Assembly (NCBI GenBank): GCA_033344775.1 | Contig: JAWPMT010000005.1 | Span: 2,239,001 to 2,303,000, forward strand | Direction of reading: 5' to 3' | Source: Cytophagales bacterium | Lineage (GTDB): Bacteria; Bacteroidota; Bacteroidia; Cytophagales; Cyclobacteriaceae | Length of the DNA: 64,000 nt | Shown here: positions 17,339 through 24,771 of the stretch, one piece after another | Layout of the letters: every line of letters starts with the position of its first letter | Numbering within the stretch: position 1 is the stretch's first letter | The notes under the pieces: model-generated | The model's input: the letters and a program-made list of their open reading frames with translations, nothing else | Databases searched by the model: none | What the model was told of the DNA's origin: nothing | Position numbers and translations under genes: made by a program

Positions 17339-18406
17339 ATGAAGGCCATTTTTAAGCTGCTTGCCATTTCCATTTTTTTATTGACCACTGGTGGATGCAC
17401 AGAACTCATTACACTGGATACACCTCGCACTGATAGACATCTCGCTGTAGAAGGCTTTATCAATAATTTAGATGAGGGAAGCTGGGTTCGTTTGTCGACC
17501 ACTACCCCTGGACTAGAGGGCATTGGAAGCAATCTGCTTGGCATCAATGCGAATGTGAGTCTTATACATGATGATCAGGTTTTTCTATATGAAGAAGTCT
17601 CACCGGGCAGCTATTTCTTAGCTCCTGAAGGTTTTCAGGGACAAGTTGGTGAAACCTATCGCCTGCGCATTGTTACTGCGAACAATGATACCTATGAATC
17701 TGAGGAAGTTACCATTCCTGCAGCAGTTCCAATTGCTAGTACCAGAGCGGAATTAGTGGTAATGGTTTTGGAGATAGAAGGCATTGAAACAACGCAATAC
17801 TTCCATGATGTCTACGCTGAATTTGTGAACAGTGAAAAGGATCAATTCATCAAAATTGAGAACCAAGGAATGGCTGAGGTCTTTGTGGATTATGAGGTGA
17901 CACGATGCGGCTTAAATTTGGATTTGCCTAGAGGTCCGGCTGCCGGACTAAGCTGCTGGTCTTTGCGTGATCCGATTTCCAGTGAAATTAAACTAACAAC
18001 CAACATTGGCCTCAATCGATCCGAAAACTATGACGTAGTGGGGATCAGGGTTCCCTTCCAATTCCAGGCGAGGTACGTGACCACCCTTACGGCGCACAAT
18101 ATGTCTGTGGGCTCTTTCAATTACTGGGAAAATGTAAGACAACAATTGAATAACGTCGGAGGGCCGTTTGATCCTCCAATCCAGCCACTGCCAGGGAATC
18201 TCACGAATACCGAGGATTCAGGTGATATCGTTTTGGGATATTTCCATGCTTATGGAACGTCAGTAGCTAAGACGTGTTTTGACCGGTCAGATGTCCCGGA
18301 AACGGCTGATATTCCCATCATTGGACCCCCATGCTTAATCACCTGTGAGGAGTGGTGGGCGCCTGCCACGTTTGATGATCCTGTGGGATTGGAGTTGTGT
18401 GAGTAG
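17339..18406 (+). CDS. DUF4249 family lipoprotein
   Basis: The 355-aa exported protein has lipobox TTGGC at residues about 16-20, followed directly by TELITLDTP. A beta-rich N-terminal domain carries the DUF4249 pattern (HLAVEGFINNLDEGSWVRLS). Members usually sit beside a TonB-dependent receptor and are thought to be surface lipoproteins that help it, but no receptor gene is here, so this is a solitary copy. The C-terminal region has several cysteines (CLITCEEWW) that may pair. It is convergent with kbl across a structured intergenic repeat. Confidence 0.85.
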   Translation: MKAIFKLLAISIFLLTTGGCTELITLDTPRTDRHLAVEGFINNLDEGSWVRLSTTTPGLEGIGSNLLGINANVSLIHDDQVFLYEEVSPGSYFLAPEGFQGQVGETYRLRIVTANNDTYESEEVTIPAAVPIASTRAELVVMVLEIEGIETTQYFHDVYAEFVNSEKDQFIKIENQGMAEVFVDYEVTRCGLNLDLPRGPAAGLSCWSLRDPISSEIKLTTNIGLNRSENYDVVGIRVPFQFQARYVTTLTAHNMSVGSFNYWENVRQQLNNVGGPFDPPIQPLPGNLTNTEDSGDIVLGYFHAYGTSVAKTCFDRSDVPETADIPIIGPPCLITCEEWWAPATFDDPVGLELCE

Positions 18407-18431
18407 ATTCCATCCAATGAAGAAATCTGGA

Positions 18432-18535
18432 AAGATCGTAACAGAGATACCCTGACCGGGCGTCCGGTCTTTGTTGACTTCCTTCGGAATTTACGCCAAC
18501 AAAAACCCTAGCCGGGCGCCCAACATGACGATCTT
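18432..18535. repeat. Nested inverted repeat between convergent genes
   Basis: The outer arms are AAGATCGT (18432-18439) and ACGATCTT (18528-18535). Inside are ACCGG-GCGT-CCGGT, a 10-of-11 stem GGTCTTTGTTG (18466-18476) / CAACAAAAACC (18497-18507), and the palindrome GGGCGCCC. It fills the 138-bp gap between the DUF4249 and kbl stops and could act as a two-way terminator. Confidence 0.55.
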
Positions 18536-18544
18536 AAATTAGGC

Positions 18545-19735
18545 TTACTTCAACACCCCCAGCTCTTTACCTACTTCTGTAAATGCTGCAATGGCTTTGT
18601 CCAGATGTTCCTGCTCATGTACGGCAGAGAGCTGTACCCTGATTCTGGCTTGTCCTTTTGGAACAACCGGATAATAGAAGCCAATCACGTAGATACCTCG
18701 TTCCAATAACTTGGCAGCCATGTCTTGCGACAATACTGCATCGTAGAGCATGATCGGAACGATAGCACTGTCTCCAGGTTTGATGTCAAACCCGGCATTC
18801 GTCATTTGCTCCCGGAAATATTTGGTATTCGACTCCAGCTTATCTCTTAGTTCGGTCGTTTCAGATAGCATGTCCAGCACGGCAATAGAAGCCCCCGTGA
18901 TAGAAGGAGCCAGCGTGTTGGAGAACAAGTAAGGTCTTGATCTCTGTCTCAGGATATCTATGATCTCTTTTTTACCGGAAGTAAATCCACCACTGGCCCC
19001 GCCCAGTGCCTTGCCGAGCGTTCCAGTGATGATGTCTACTTTGTCCATCACACCACGGTATTCGTGCACACCTCGACCGGTTTTACCTATGAATCCGGTG
19101 CTGTGACACTCATCTGTCATCACGACGGCATCGTACTTTTCAGCTAATTCGCAGATCTTGTCCAATTGCGCGATGGTACCATCCATGGAGAATACTCCAT
19201 CAGTTACAATCACTTTTACTTTGGCAGAAGTCGCTTCCTGAAGCTTGGCCTCCAGATCAGCCATGTCATTGTGGGTGTAGCGCAGGCGTTGTGCTTTGCA
19301 AAGCCGAACGCCATCAATGATCGAAGCGTGATTGAGTGAATCGGAAATGATTGCATCTTCCGGTCCGAGCAATGGTTCAAAAACGCCTCCATTAGCATCA
19401 AAAGCCGCAGCATAAAGGATGGTGTCTTCCGTACCCAGAAATTCAGATATCTTCTGCTCCAATGTTTTGTGCAGGTCTTGCGTGCCACAGATGAAACGTA
19501 CAGATGACATTCCGAATCCATGTGAATCGATTGCTGCCTTTGCCGCTTCAACCACCTTGGGGTGGGAAGACAGTCCCAGGTAGTTATTTGCACAGAAATT
19601 GATCACTTCGCTACCATCCTGCAACTTGATCACAGCATCTTGCGGTGACGTGATGATGCGCTCGGTTTTGTATAATCCGGCAGCTTTGATGTCAGCAATC
19701 TCCTGATCCAATTTTTGTTTCAGTGAATCGTACAT
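18545..19735 (-). CDS. kbl: Glycine C-acetyltransferase (2-amino-3-ketobutyrate CoA ligase)
   Basis: The 396-aa PLP enzyme of the alpha-oxoamine synthase family cleaves 2-amino-3-oxobutyrate with CoA to glycine and acetyl-CoA in threonine breakdown. Diagnostic stretches are [29 protein letters not shown], the PLP aspartate region [13 protein letters not shown] and the lysine in [14 protein letters not shown]. The length fits Kbl (about 397) better than serine palmitoyltransferase or BioF. The usual partner tdh is not in view. The small gene at 19741-19983 ends 5 bp upstream and is probably in the same transcript. Confidence 0.92.
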   Translation of the reverse strand: MYDSLKQKLDQEIADIKAAGLYKTERIITSPQDAVIKLQDGSEVINFCANNYLGLSSHPKVVEAAKAAIDSHGFGMSSVRFICGTQDLHKTLEQKISEFLGTEDTILYAAAFDANGGVFEPLLGPEDAIISDSLNHASIIDGVRLCKAQRLRYTHNDMADLEAKLQEATSAKVKVIVTDGVFSMDGTIAQLDKICELAEKYDAVVMTDECHSTGFIGKTGRGVHEYRGVMDKVDIITGTLGKALGGASGGFTSGKKEIIDILRQRSRPYLFSNTLAPSITGASIAVLDMLSETTELRDKLESNTKYFREQMTNAGFDIKPGDSAIVPIMLYDAVLSQDMAAKLLERGIYVIGFYYPVVPKGQARIRVQLSAVHEQEHLDKAIAAFTEVGKELGVLK

Positions 19736-19740
19736 TGGGG

Positions 19741-19983
19741 TTATTTTTTGGGTTTAGGTAAAATCTTTGGTTTCATTTGAGGTTTTCTCTCAGCTTTAAC
19801 CGCTTCTTCTTTCAAAGGAAATCTTCTTCTCAACGGGTTGATCAGGAACAATTTCTGAGCTGTGAAGCTTTCCGGATGCATTTGACCAAAAATGGTCTGC
19901 CATTCCTCAAATTGAGCCGCTTCAGCCTTTTTGAATCGGGTCGCATCGATCTTCTTGCCGCTTAGGTATTCCTCAAATGTCAT
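19741..19983 (-). CDS. Small basic hypothetical protein
   Basis: The 80-aa protein has a mixed-charge N-terminal half ([20 protein letters not shown]), a central [19 protein letters not shown], and a proline- and lysine-rich tail ending ILPKPKK. It lacks a signal peptide or membrane segment. The motif order looks like a small conserved Bacteroidota protein, but I cannot name a family. It lies 5 bp upstream of kbl, which suggests cotranscription. Confidence 0.6.
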   Translation of the reverse strand: MTFEEYLSGKKIDATRFKKAEAAQFEEWQTIFGQMHPESFTAQKLFLINPLRRRFPLKEEAVKAERKPQMKPKILPKPKK

Positions 19984-20036
19984 TGGAGCGCAAAATTATG
20001 GGTTTCCAAATTCTGAGCATGCAAAACGATAGTGAT

Positions 20037-20381
20037 TTACAACTCCAATTCTTTCATTGGATCCCAGAAAACTTCCTTAAAACGCTGGATTTTGTCTTCC
20101 TTGATCTCAATACCTTCTGCCTGAAGGGTATTTTCCATTTCCATTGGATCACTGAAGTAGTGCTTGCCCGTAAGTAACCCAATTCGATTGACTACCCGAT
20201 GGGCGGGAATTCCTTGTCCTTTAGGCGTTTGGTTCATGGCCCACCCAACCATTCTGGCGCTGGATTTTAATCCCAAATAAGCAGCAATTGCACCGTAGGT
20301 CGTTACACGCCCGGAAGGCACAAGTTTTACCACCTCGTAGACGTCCTCAAAAAATGTAGCTGGAAGTTTTCTTTCTCTCAT
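20037..20381 (-). CDS. Alkyltransferase-like (ATL) DNA-binding protein
   Basis: The 114-aa protein matches the MGMT DNA-binding domain (VYEVVKLVPSGRVTTYGAIA, ARMVGWAMNQTP). The acceptor cysteine of the PCHRV motif is Ala60 here (PAHRV), so it cannot take up alkyl groups. Such ATL proteins bind O6-alkylguanine and hand the lesion to nucleotide excision repair. The tail WDPMKELEL is longer than in minimal ATLs. It shares one base with the upstream DUF3299-like gene and is probably cotranscribed with it. Confidence 0.85.
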   Translation of the reverse strand: MRERKLPATFFEDVYEVVKLVPSGRVTTYGAIAAYLGLKSSARMVGWAMNQTPKGQGIPAHRVVNRIGLLTGKHYFSDPMEMENTLQAEGIEIKEDKIQRFKEVFWDPMKELEL

Positions 20382-20827
20382 TATTCATCCAATAATTCAA
20401 CGGTACAATCCTTCATGATATAATATAAGTGCAATGGATCATTTACATTTAAGTGCAGGGTTCCCTTTACCTTAACCCGCTGATCCTTCAAGGACAAGGA
20501 CTTGTTGGTATATACTTCAACCACTGTTTCAGGACCCGCATTCCCACAGAAAAAGCAGGATTGATAAGGAAACCGCGAAAGCACAAAATAATCGGAAGAT
20601 CCAACGTCATTCAGTGGGATGACAAAACCTTGTAATTCGATTTCAGATTTGTCCCGACCTTTCAAAACTTCGCTGAATTCAGGCTTTTCTACCTCTTGCT
20701 CTAAAAAGTCGTCATAGACGCGCACAACTTCCACATCGCTCAATAGTTCCCAGCCTTCCAGATTGTGATCTGCAGGTATTGAGAGTATAAACAGCAAAAG
20801 GAAGTTAGAAATCAATTTCATTAACAA
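20381..20827 (-). CDS. DUF3299-like exported protein
   Basis: The 148-aa protein has an N-terminal signal peptide (MKLISNFLLLFILSI), then a beta-rich domain with ELQGFVIPLN, FVLSRFPYQSCFFCGNAGPE and a C-terminal VKGTLHLNVNDPLHLYYIM. The CFFCG motif after a conserved FVIPL segment is characteristic of DUF3299-type proteins, whose role is unknown; metal binding or disulfide chemistry is plausible. It is immediately upstream of the ATL gene and divergent from the ABC ATPase at 20970, with a perfect 12-bp palindrome in the shared upstream region. Confidence 0.7.
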   Translation of the reverse strand: MLMKLISNFLLLFILSIPADHNLEGWELLSDVEVVRVYDDFLEQEVEKPEFSEVLKGRDKSEIELQGFVIPLNDVGSSDYFVLSRFPYQSCFFCGNAGPETVVEVYTNKSLSLKDQRVKVKGTLHLNVNDPLHLYYIMKDCTVELLDE

Positions 20828-20898
20828 AATTTCTGATGCTTCAGATCGTTTCTTTTGTAAAGAAACCCAACTAAAGCGTCAATTATCCGTGTAACCGA

Positions 20899-20910
20899 CA
20901 AACCGGTTTG
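20899..20910. promoter_or_regulatory. Perfect 12-bp palindrome CAAACCGGTTTG, possible operator
   Basis: It sits between the divergent genes starting at 20827 and 20970. The AAACCGGTTT core is like LacI/GalR-family operators. AACCGAC also occurs twice nearby. No regulator gene is adjacent. Confidence 0.35.
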
Positions 20911-20969
20911 GATTCTTTAAAGTTCACTAGTTTTAAACCGACTTTCACCAACTGATACAAGTTCTGAGC

Positions 20970-21683
20970 ATGAGCAAAATAATAGAAACAACCGAAATCT
21001 CTCGAAGGTATGTCATGGGTAGCGAAACCATAAATGCCCTGGAATCCATTTCGATCGGTATTGACAAAGGAGAATACGTTGCTTTTATGGGACCATCGGG
21101 ATCAGGAAAGTCTACGCTGATGAACATCATTGGTTGTTTAGATACCCCTACTTCCGGGACTTACATTCTGAATAATAATGACGTCAGTGATCTCACAGAG
21201 AATGAACTGGCTGAGATTCGTAATAAAGAAATTGGTTTCGTATTCCAGACATTTAATCTGCTGCCAAGAGCTACCTCTTTAGAAAATGTAGCCTTGCCTT
21301 TGGTGTATGCCGGACTCAGCAAGTCTGATCGTGAAGAAAAGGCAATGATGGCCCTCGAAGGGGTGGGATTGGGTGAACGATACAAGCATAAACCAAATGA
21401 ACTCTCCGGGGGACAAAGACAAAGGGTGGCCATTGCCAGGGCCCTAGTGAATGACCCCAGTATCATTCTGGCAGATGAGCCGACGGGTAACCTCGATTCC
21501 AAGACCTCCTACAGTATAATGGACCTTTTCCGTGAATTACATGAAAAAGGAAATACCATTATCATGGTAACACACGAGGAGGACATTGCCGAATATTCGC
21601 ACCGAATTGTACGCCTGAGAGATGGACTCGTAGAAACCGATCAAATCAACGAAAATGTGCGGCAAACCATTCCGGTTGCATGA
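20970..21683 (+). CDS. ABC transporter ATP-binding protein, MacB/LolD type
   Basis: The 237-aa ATPase has Walker [19 protein letters not shown]-loop [18 protein letters not shown], signature [17 protein letters not shown], Walker [13 protein letters not shown] and the switch histidine in [15 protein letters not shown]. These match the type VII (MacB/LolD/FtsE) group, which works in lipoprotein release, efflux or envelope tasks. No permease of the MacB/FtsX type is adjacent, so its membrane partner must lie elsewhere. Its stop overlaps the start of the next gene (ATGA). Confidence 0.9.
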   Translation: MSKIIETTEISRRYVMGSETINALESISIGIDKGEYVAFMGPSGSGKSTLMNIIGCLDTPTSGTYILNNNDVSDLTENELAEIRNKEIGFVFQTFNLLPRATSLENVALPLVYAGLSKSDREEKAMMALEGVGLGERYKHKPNELSGGQRQRVAIARALVNDPSIILADEPTGNLDSKTSYSIMDLFRELHEKGNTIIMVTHEEDIAEYSHRIVRLRDGLVETDQINENVRQTIPVA

Positions 21684-22237
21684 GTTCAAAAATCTACACC
21701 AAGACCGGAGACGGAGGTAAAACCTCTTTACTCGGCGGTAAAAAAGTAGCAAAATCTGACCTCCGTATTGACGCATACGGCAATGTAGATGAGCTCAATT
21801 CTTTCATAGGGTACCTACGTGATCATGAAGCGGTAGAAGCTCGCATTGGTAATCAGTTCTATTGGGTGCAGGAGCATCTGTTTTCCATTGGTTCCTTGCT
21901 CGCGACCGAATCAGATTTTTCCGGTTTCGAGTTGCCGGGTATTACCCAGGCTGAGATTTCCCAATTGGAGGCATGGATTGACAAATACACCGAAGAATTA
22001 CCGCCACTTAAAAATTTCATTTTGCCCGGTGGACATCAAGTCGTCTCTTTGTGCCACATTTGCAGAACAGTTTGTCGCAGGACTGAACGAAGTATCGAAA
22101 AACTCAGCCAGGAAGAAGCCCTGGATGAGCTGATTTTACCTTTTATCAATCGACTTTCGGATTATTTCTTCATCATGGCGCGCAAACTGGGAAAAGATTT
22201 GGACGCACCCGAGATTCCCTGGGTGCCAAGAACTTAA
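21680..22237 (+). CDS. Cob(I)yrinic acid a,c-diamide adenosyltransferase (PduO type)
   Basis: The 185-aa protein begins [16 protein letters not shown], the ATP-binding loop of PduO/MMAB-type enzymes. It has the conserved [17 protein letters not shown] and the basic segment [15 protein letters not shown]. The enzyme transfers the 5'-deoxyadenosyl group from ATP to cob(I)alamin. Length is standard (about 185-190). It overlaps the ABC ATPase gene by 4 bp and is followed 15 bp later by ilvE, giving a mixed-function operon. Confidence 0.92.
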   Translation: MSSKIYTKTGDGGKTSLLGGKKVAKSDLRIDAYGNVDELNSFIGYLRDHEAVEARIGNQFYWVQEHLFSIGSLLATESDFSGFELPGITQAEISQLEAWIDKYTEELPPLKNFILPGGHQVVSLCHICRTVCRRTERSIEKLSQEEALDELILPFINRLSDYFFIMARKLGKDLDAPEIPWVPRT

Positions 22238-22252
22238 AGAAATTTTGGAGCT

Positions 22253-23320
22253 ATGATCGACACCCTGGACATTCAAATAAATCGCACCAGCAATACTCGT
22301 ATTCACGATGTTGACATGGTCAACCCTGCATTTGGGAAAGTATACAGTGATCACATGTTCATGGCGGACTTCTACAATGGAGACTGGCAGGACCTGAGAA
22401 TTGTTCCCTATGGTGATCTTCAGATCAGCCCTGCCAATACGACACTACACTATGCTTCCACCATTTTCGAAGGATTAAAAGCGCATCGTACAGCATCCGG
22501 GAAAGTACAGCTATTCCGTCCTCGGGATAATGCGCGACGAATGATGGAAAGTGCTGTGAGAATGTGCATGCCTCAGGTTCCTGAAGAGCTTTTTATGCAA
22601 GGCTTGAATGAACTGTTGAAACTGGATGATCAATGGGTACCAAATGCCCCTGGAACTTCATTATATGTACGCCCTTTCCAGTTGGCGATGGATCCGTACG
22701 TAGGTATTCGACCTTCTGACACGTACTCTTTTATGATCATCACCGGACCTGTTGGAGCCTATTACTCTGAGCCGGTACGGGTGAAAATCGAAACAGAATT
22801 TACCAGAGCAGCTGCCGGTGGAACAGGCTTTGCCAAAACCGGAGGTAATTACGCTGCGGCACTCTACCCTGCGAAACTAGCGCAGGAACAAGGCTATCAC
22901 CAGCTTATCTGGACAGATGCCAAAACGCACGAATACGTTGAGGAGTCCGGAACGATGAACCTGATGTTCGTGATCAATGATACCCTGGTGACTGCTCCTA
23001 CCGGAGATACGATCCTGAGGGGGATCACCAGAGATAGTATCCTTCAATTGGCACGAGATCATGGCATGAATGTGGAAGAGCGTCCAATCAAGGTCAAAGA
23101 AGTTGTAGAGAGCATTGAAAATGGCAGTATGCAAGAAGCGTTTGGCGCGGGAACCGCAGCTACCGTAGCTCAAATCAAAACCATTGGTTTCGAAGGTACT
23201 GATTACGATTTACCCGATGTGGCCACCAGAAAATACTCTAATCAGTTCTTGAAAGATTTAAATGACATCAAATCGAGTGTCAAAGAAGACAAGCACGGCT
23301 GGATCTACGAAGTTCAGTAA
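22253..23320 (+). CDS. ilvE: Branched-chain amino acid aminotransferase
   Basis: The 355-aa fold-type IV PLP enzyme has LHYASTIFEGLKAHR, YVRPFQLAMDPYVG, the PLP lysine in GFAKTGGNYAAAL and the C-terminal EAFGAGTAATVAQI. The length and YVEESGTMNLMFV motif fit the larger, eukaryotic-like class of branched-chain aminotransferases (BCAT, about 350-360 aa) rather than the E. coli type. It catalyses the last step of leucine, isoleucine and valine synthesis. The start ATG at 22253 could be preceded by none better; the DUF1801 gene follows after 2 bp. Confidence 0.92.
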   Translation: MIDTLDIQINRTSNTRIHDVDMVNPAFGKVYSDHMFMADFYNGDWQDLRIVPYGDLQISPANTTLHYASTIFEGLKAHRTASGKVQLFRPRDNARRMMESAVRMCMPQVPEELFMQGLNELLKLDDQWVPNAPGTSLYVRPFQLAMDPYVGIRPSDTYSFMIITGPVGAYYSEPVRVKIETEFTRAAAGGTGFAKTGGNYAAALYPAKLAQEQGYHQLIWTDAKTHEYVEESGTMNLMFVINDTLVTAPTGDTILRGITRDSILQLARDHGMNVEERPIKVKEVVESIENGSMQEAFGAGTAATVAQIKTIGFEGTDYDLPDVATRKYSNQFLKDLNDIKSSVKEDKHGWIYEVQ

Positions 23321-23322
23321 AC

Positions 23323-23748
23323 ATGGCTGAGCTGAAGACCACTCCTAATGCCGGAGATGTCGAAGCGTTTCTTTCCTCAGTTGAAGACGAAACCAAGCGA
23401 GATGATTGCTATGCCATCCTGAAAATGATGGAAGAGATCACCGGTGAACCTCCGAAAATGTGGGGTGGTACTATCGTGGGTTTTGGTAGCTACAATTACA
23501 AATATGAATCTGGCAGGACAGGCACCTGGTTCTTGACCGGCTTTTCTCCCAGAAAGCAAAACCTTACCATGTACCTCATGCCTGGTGCAGAATCATTAGA
23601 AGATCTTTTCAAAGGTCTGGGTAAATACAAAATAGGCAAAGGCTGTTTGTATGTCAAAAAGCTTGAGCAGATCGATCAGGATGTCTTGAGAAAGCTGATC
23701 CAGGGATCGGTAGACAAGCTGAAGGAGATGTACAAAGAGTATAATTGA
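23323..23748 (+). CDS. DUF1801 domain protein (YdhG-like)
   Basis: The 141-aa soluble protein has PNAGDVEAFLSSVEDETKR, MWGGTIVGFGSYNYKYESG and FSPRKQNLTMYLMPG, the pattern of DUF1801 (PF08818). A C-terminal GKGCLYVKKLEQID follows. The fold is related to YdhG/SufE-like proteins of unknown function; iron or small-molecule binding is only suggested. It is 2 bp after ilvE and is the last gene of the apparent operon beginning at 20970. Confidence 0.88.
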   Translation: MAELKTTPNAGDVEAFLSSVEDETKRDDCYAILKMMEEITGEPPKMWGGTIVGFGSYNYKYESGRTGTWFLTGFSPRKQNLTMYLMPGAESLEDLFKGLGKYKIGKGCLYVKKLEQIDQDVLRKLIQGSVDKLKEMYKEYN

Positions 23749-23837
23749 GTGTCCGCTTACATTTTTTGTATCCCATGTTTGAGTCTCCTCAAACGTGCTA
23801 TTTTGAAGTTTGTAAAGACACAAACTTTGGCTTAGTT

Positions 23838-24001
23838 ATCAACTTTAGCGTCATTCCTGCCGTTCCCGGATGGGACTCTGTTCAGGAATCTCAAACTTGA
23901 TCGTGCTAAATAACGTTGAGATTCCGGCATCGCCGGTGGCCGACGGTCCGCCGCCGCGGTGCCATCGGAATAACGGTTTTCATCTTAAGGCTAAAGTTGA
24001 T
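23838..24001. repeat. Nested inverted-repeat element between convergent genes
   Basis: Three nested pairs were found. The outer pair is perfect, 12 bp: ATCAACTTTAGC (23838-23849) / GCTAAAGTTGAT (23990-24001). The middle pair is imperfect: 23860-23873 with 23962-23976. The inner pair is perfect, 10 bp: GGAATCTCAA (23885-23894) / TTGAGATTCC (23916-23925). The right half is GC-rich with CGCCGG-type palindromes. It has no coding frame. Confidence 0.65.
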
Positions 24002-24050
24002 GGCTTTTGATTATGAAATTCCTAATTAATAAAGTTTAATCGAAGGTCAA

Positions 24051-24557
24051 TCACAAAATCGTCTCTGACCTTCTTTCCATCAACACGACATCTTTCCACT
24101 CACCATCGAGTTTCCCGAGCTTCTCGCGGGTACCAACCATTCTAAAACCTCCTTTTTCATGGAGCCGGATACTGGCTACATTATCCACGAAAATGCCCGC
24201 CTGTAAAGTCCAGATATTGTTTTGTTCTCCAAATTCAATCAGTTGATCCAATAACATCTTACCGATTCCTTTTCCAGCGGAACTGGCACTCACATAAACG
24301 GAAACTTCACCCACACCACCATAAGCACAGCGATCAGAAACCGGACTCAACGCCGACCACCCGATGACCTCTTCATTATCCGTAGCCACAAATATGGATT
24401 GTTCAATTTTCCCATTGAACCAGTACGTGCCCGTATCAGGTACACTGCATGAAGATTCGAAGGTGGCCAGCTTTGTATTGATGCCTTCGATGTAGATGCG
24501 TTTGATGGCTTCCCAGTCATTGGGCTGGGCAGATCTCAAGGTCAAAGTAGCGGTCAT
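24051..24557 (-). CDS. GNAT acetyltransferase, phosphinothricin acetyltransferase-like
   Basis: The 168-aa protein begins TATLTLRSAQPNDWEAI and has IYIEGINTKLATFESS, VIGWSALSPVSDR, the acetyl-CoA loop SSAGKGIGKMLL and EKGGFRMVGTREKLGK. This order is typical of the Pat/Bar and MnaT-like subfamily, which acetylates phosphinothricin-like compounds or methionine derivatives; the natural substrate is unknown. The ATG at 24557 was preferred to 24578 because the beta-1 strand starts directly after it. The gene is divergent from the glucan phosphorylase gene. Confidence 0.87.
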   Translation of the reverse strand: MTATLTLRSAQPNDWEAIKRIYIEGINTKLATFESSCSVPDTGTYWFNGKIEQSIFVATDNEEVIGWSALSPVSDRCAYGGVGEVSVYVSASSAGKGIGKMLLDQLIEFGEQNNIWTLQAGIFVDNVASIRLHEKGGFRMVGTREKLGKLDGEWKDVVLMERRSETIL

Positions 24558-24665
24558 GATTGCATGGATTTTTCTCATTAAAGTTACGAAGTTCAGGTTC
24601 GATTTACCTCTCGTAAAAGAGAAATTTGTCTATTGATTTGGCCATGAAATCGCAGTGATAATTCC

Positions 24666-24678
24666 CGCAAACGTTTGT
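24666..24678. promoter_or_regulatory. LacI/PurR-type operator palindrome CGCAAACGTTTG
   Basis: The perfect 10-bp palindrome CAAACGTTTG at 24668-24677 has flanks (CCG before, TT after) that resemble the LacI/PurR consensus CGCAAACGTTTGCG. It lies about 95 bp before the glucan phosphorylase start and 110 bp before the divergent GNAT start. Control of a polysaccharide gene by a LacI-family sugar sensor would make sense. No such regulator is in the window. Confidence 0.45.
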
Positions 24679-24771
24679 TATTCAGCACCTTTCAAAATTT
24701 AATTTCCGAGGTGGCGATTTACAATTCTGTTGCACTATTTTCGAGCACTTCTAAAAAATAAGTAGCAACAA

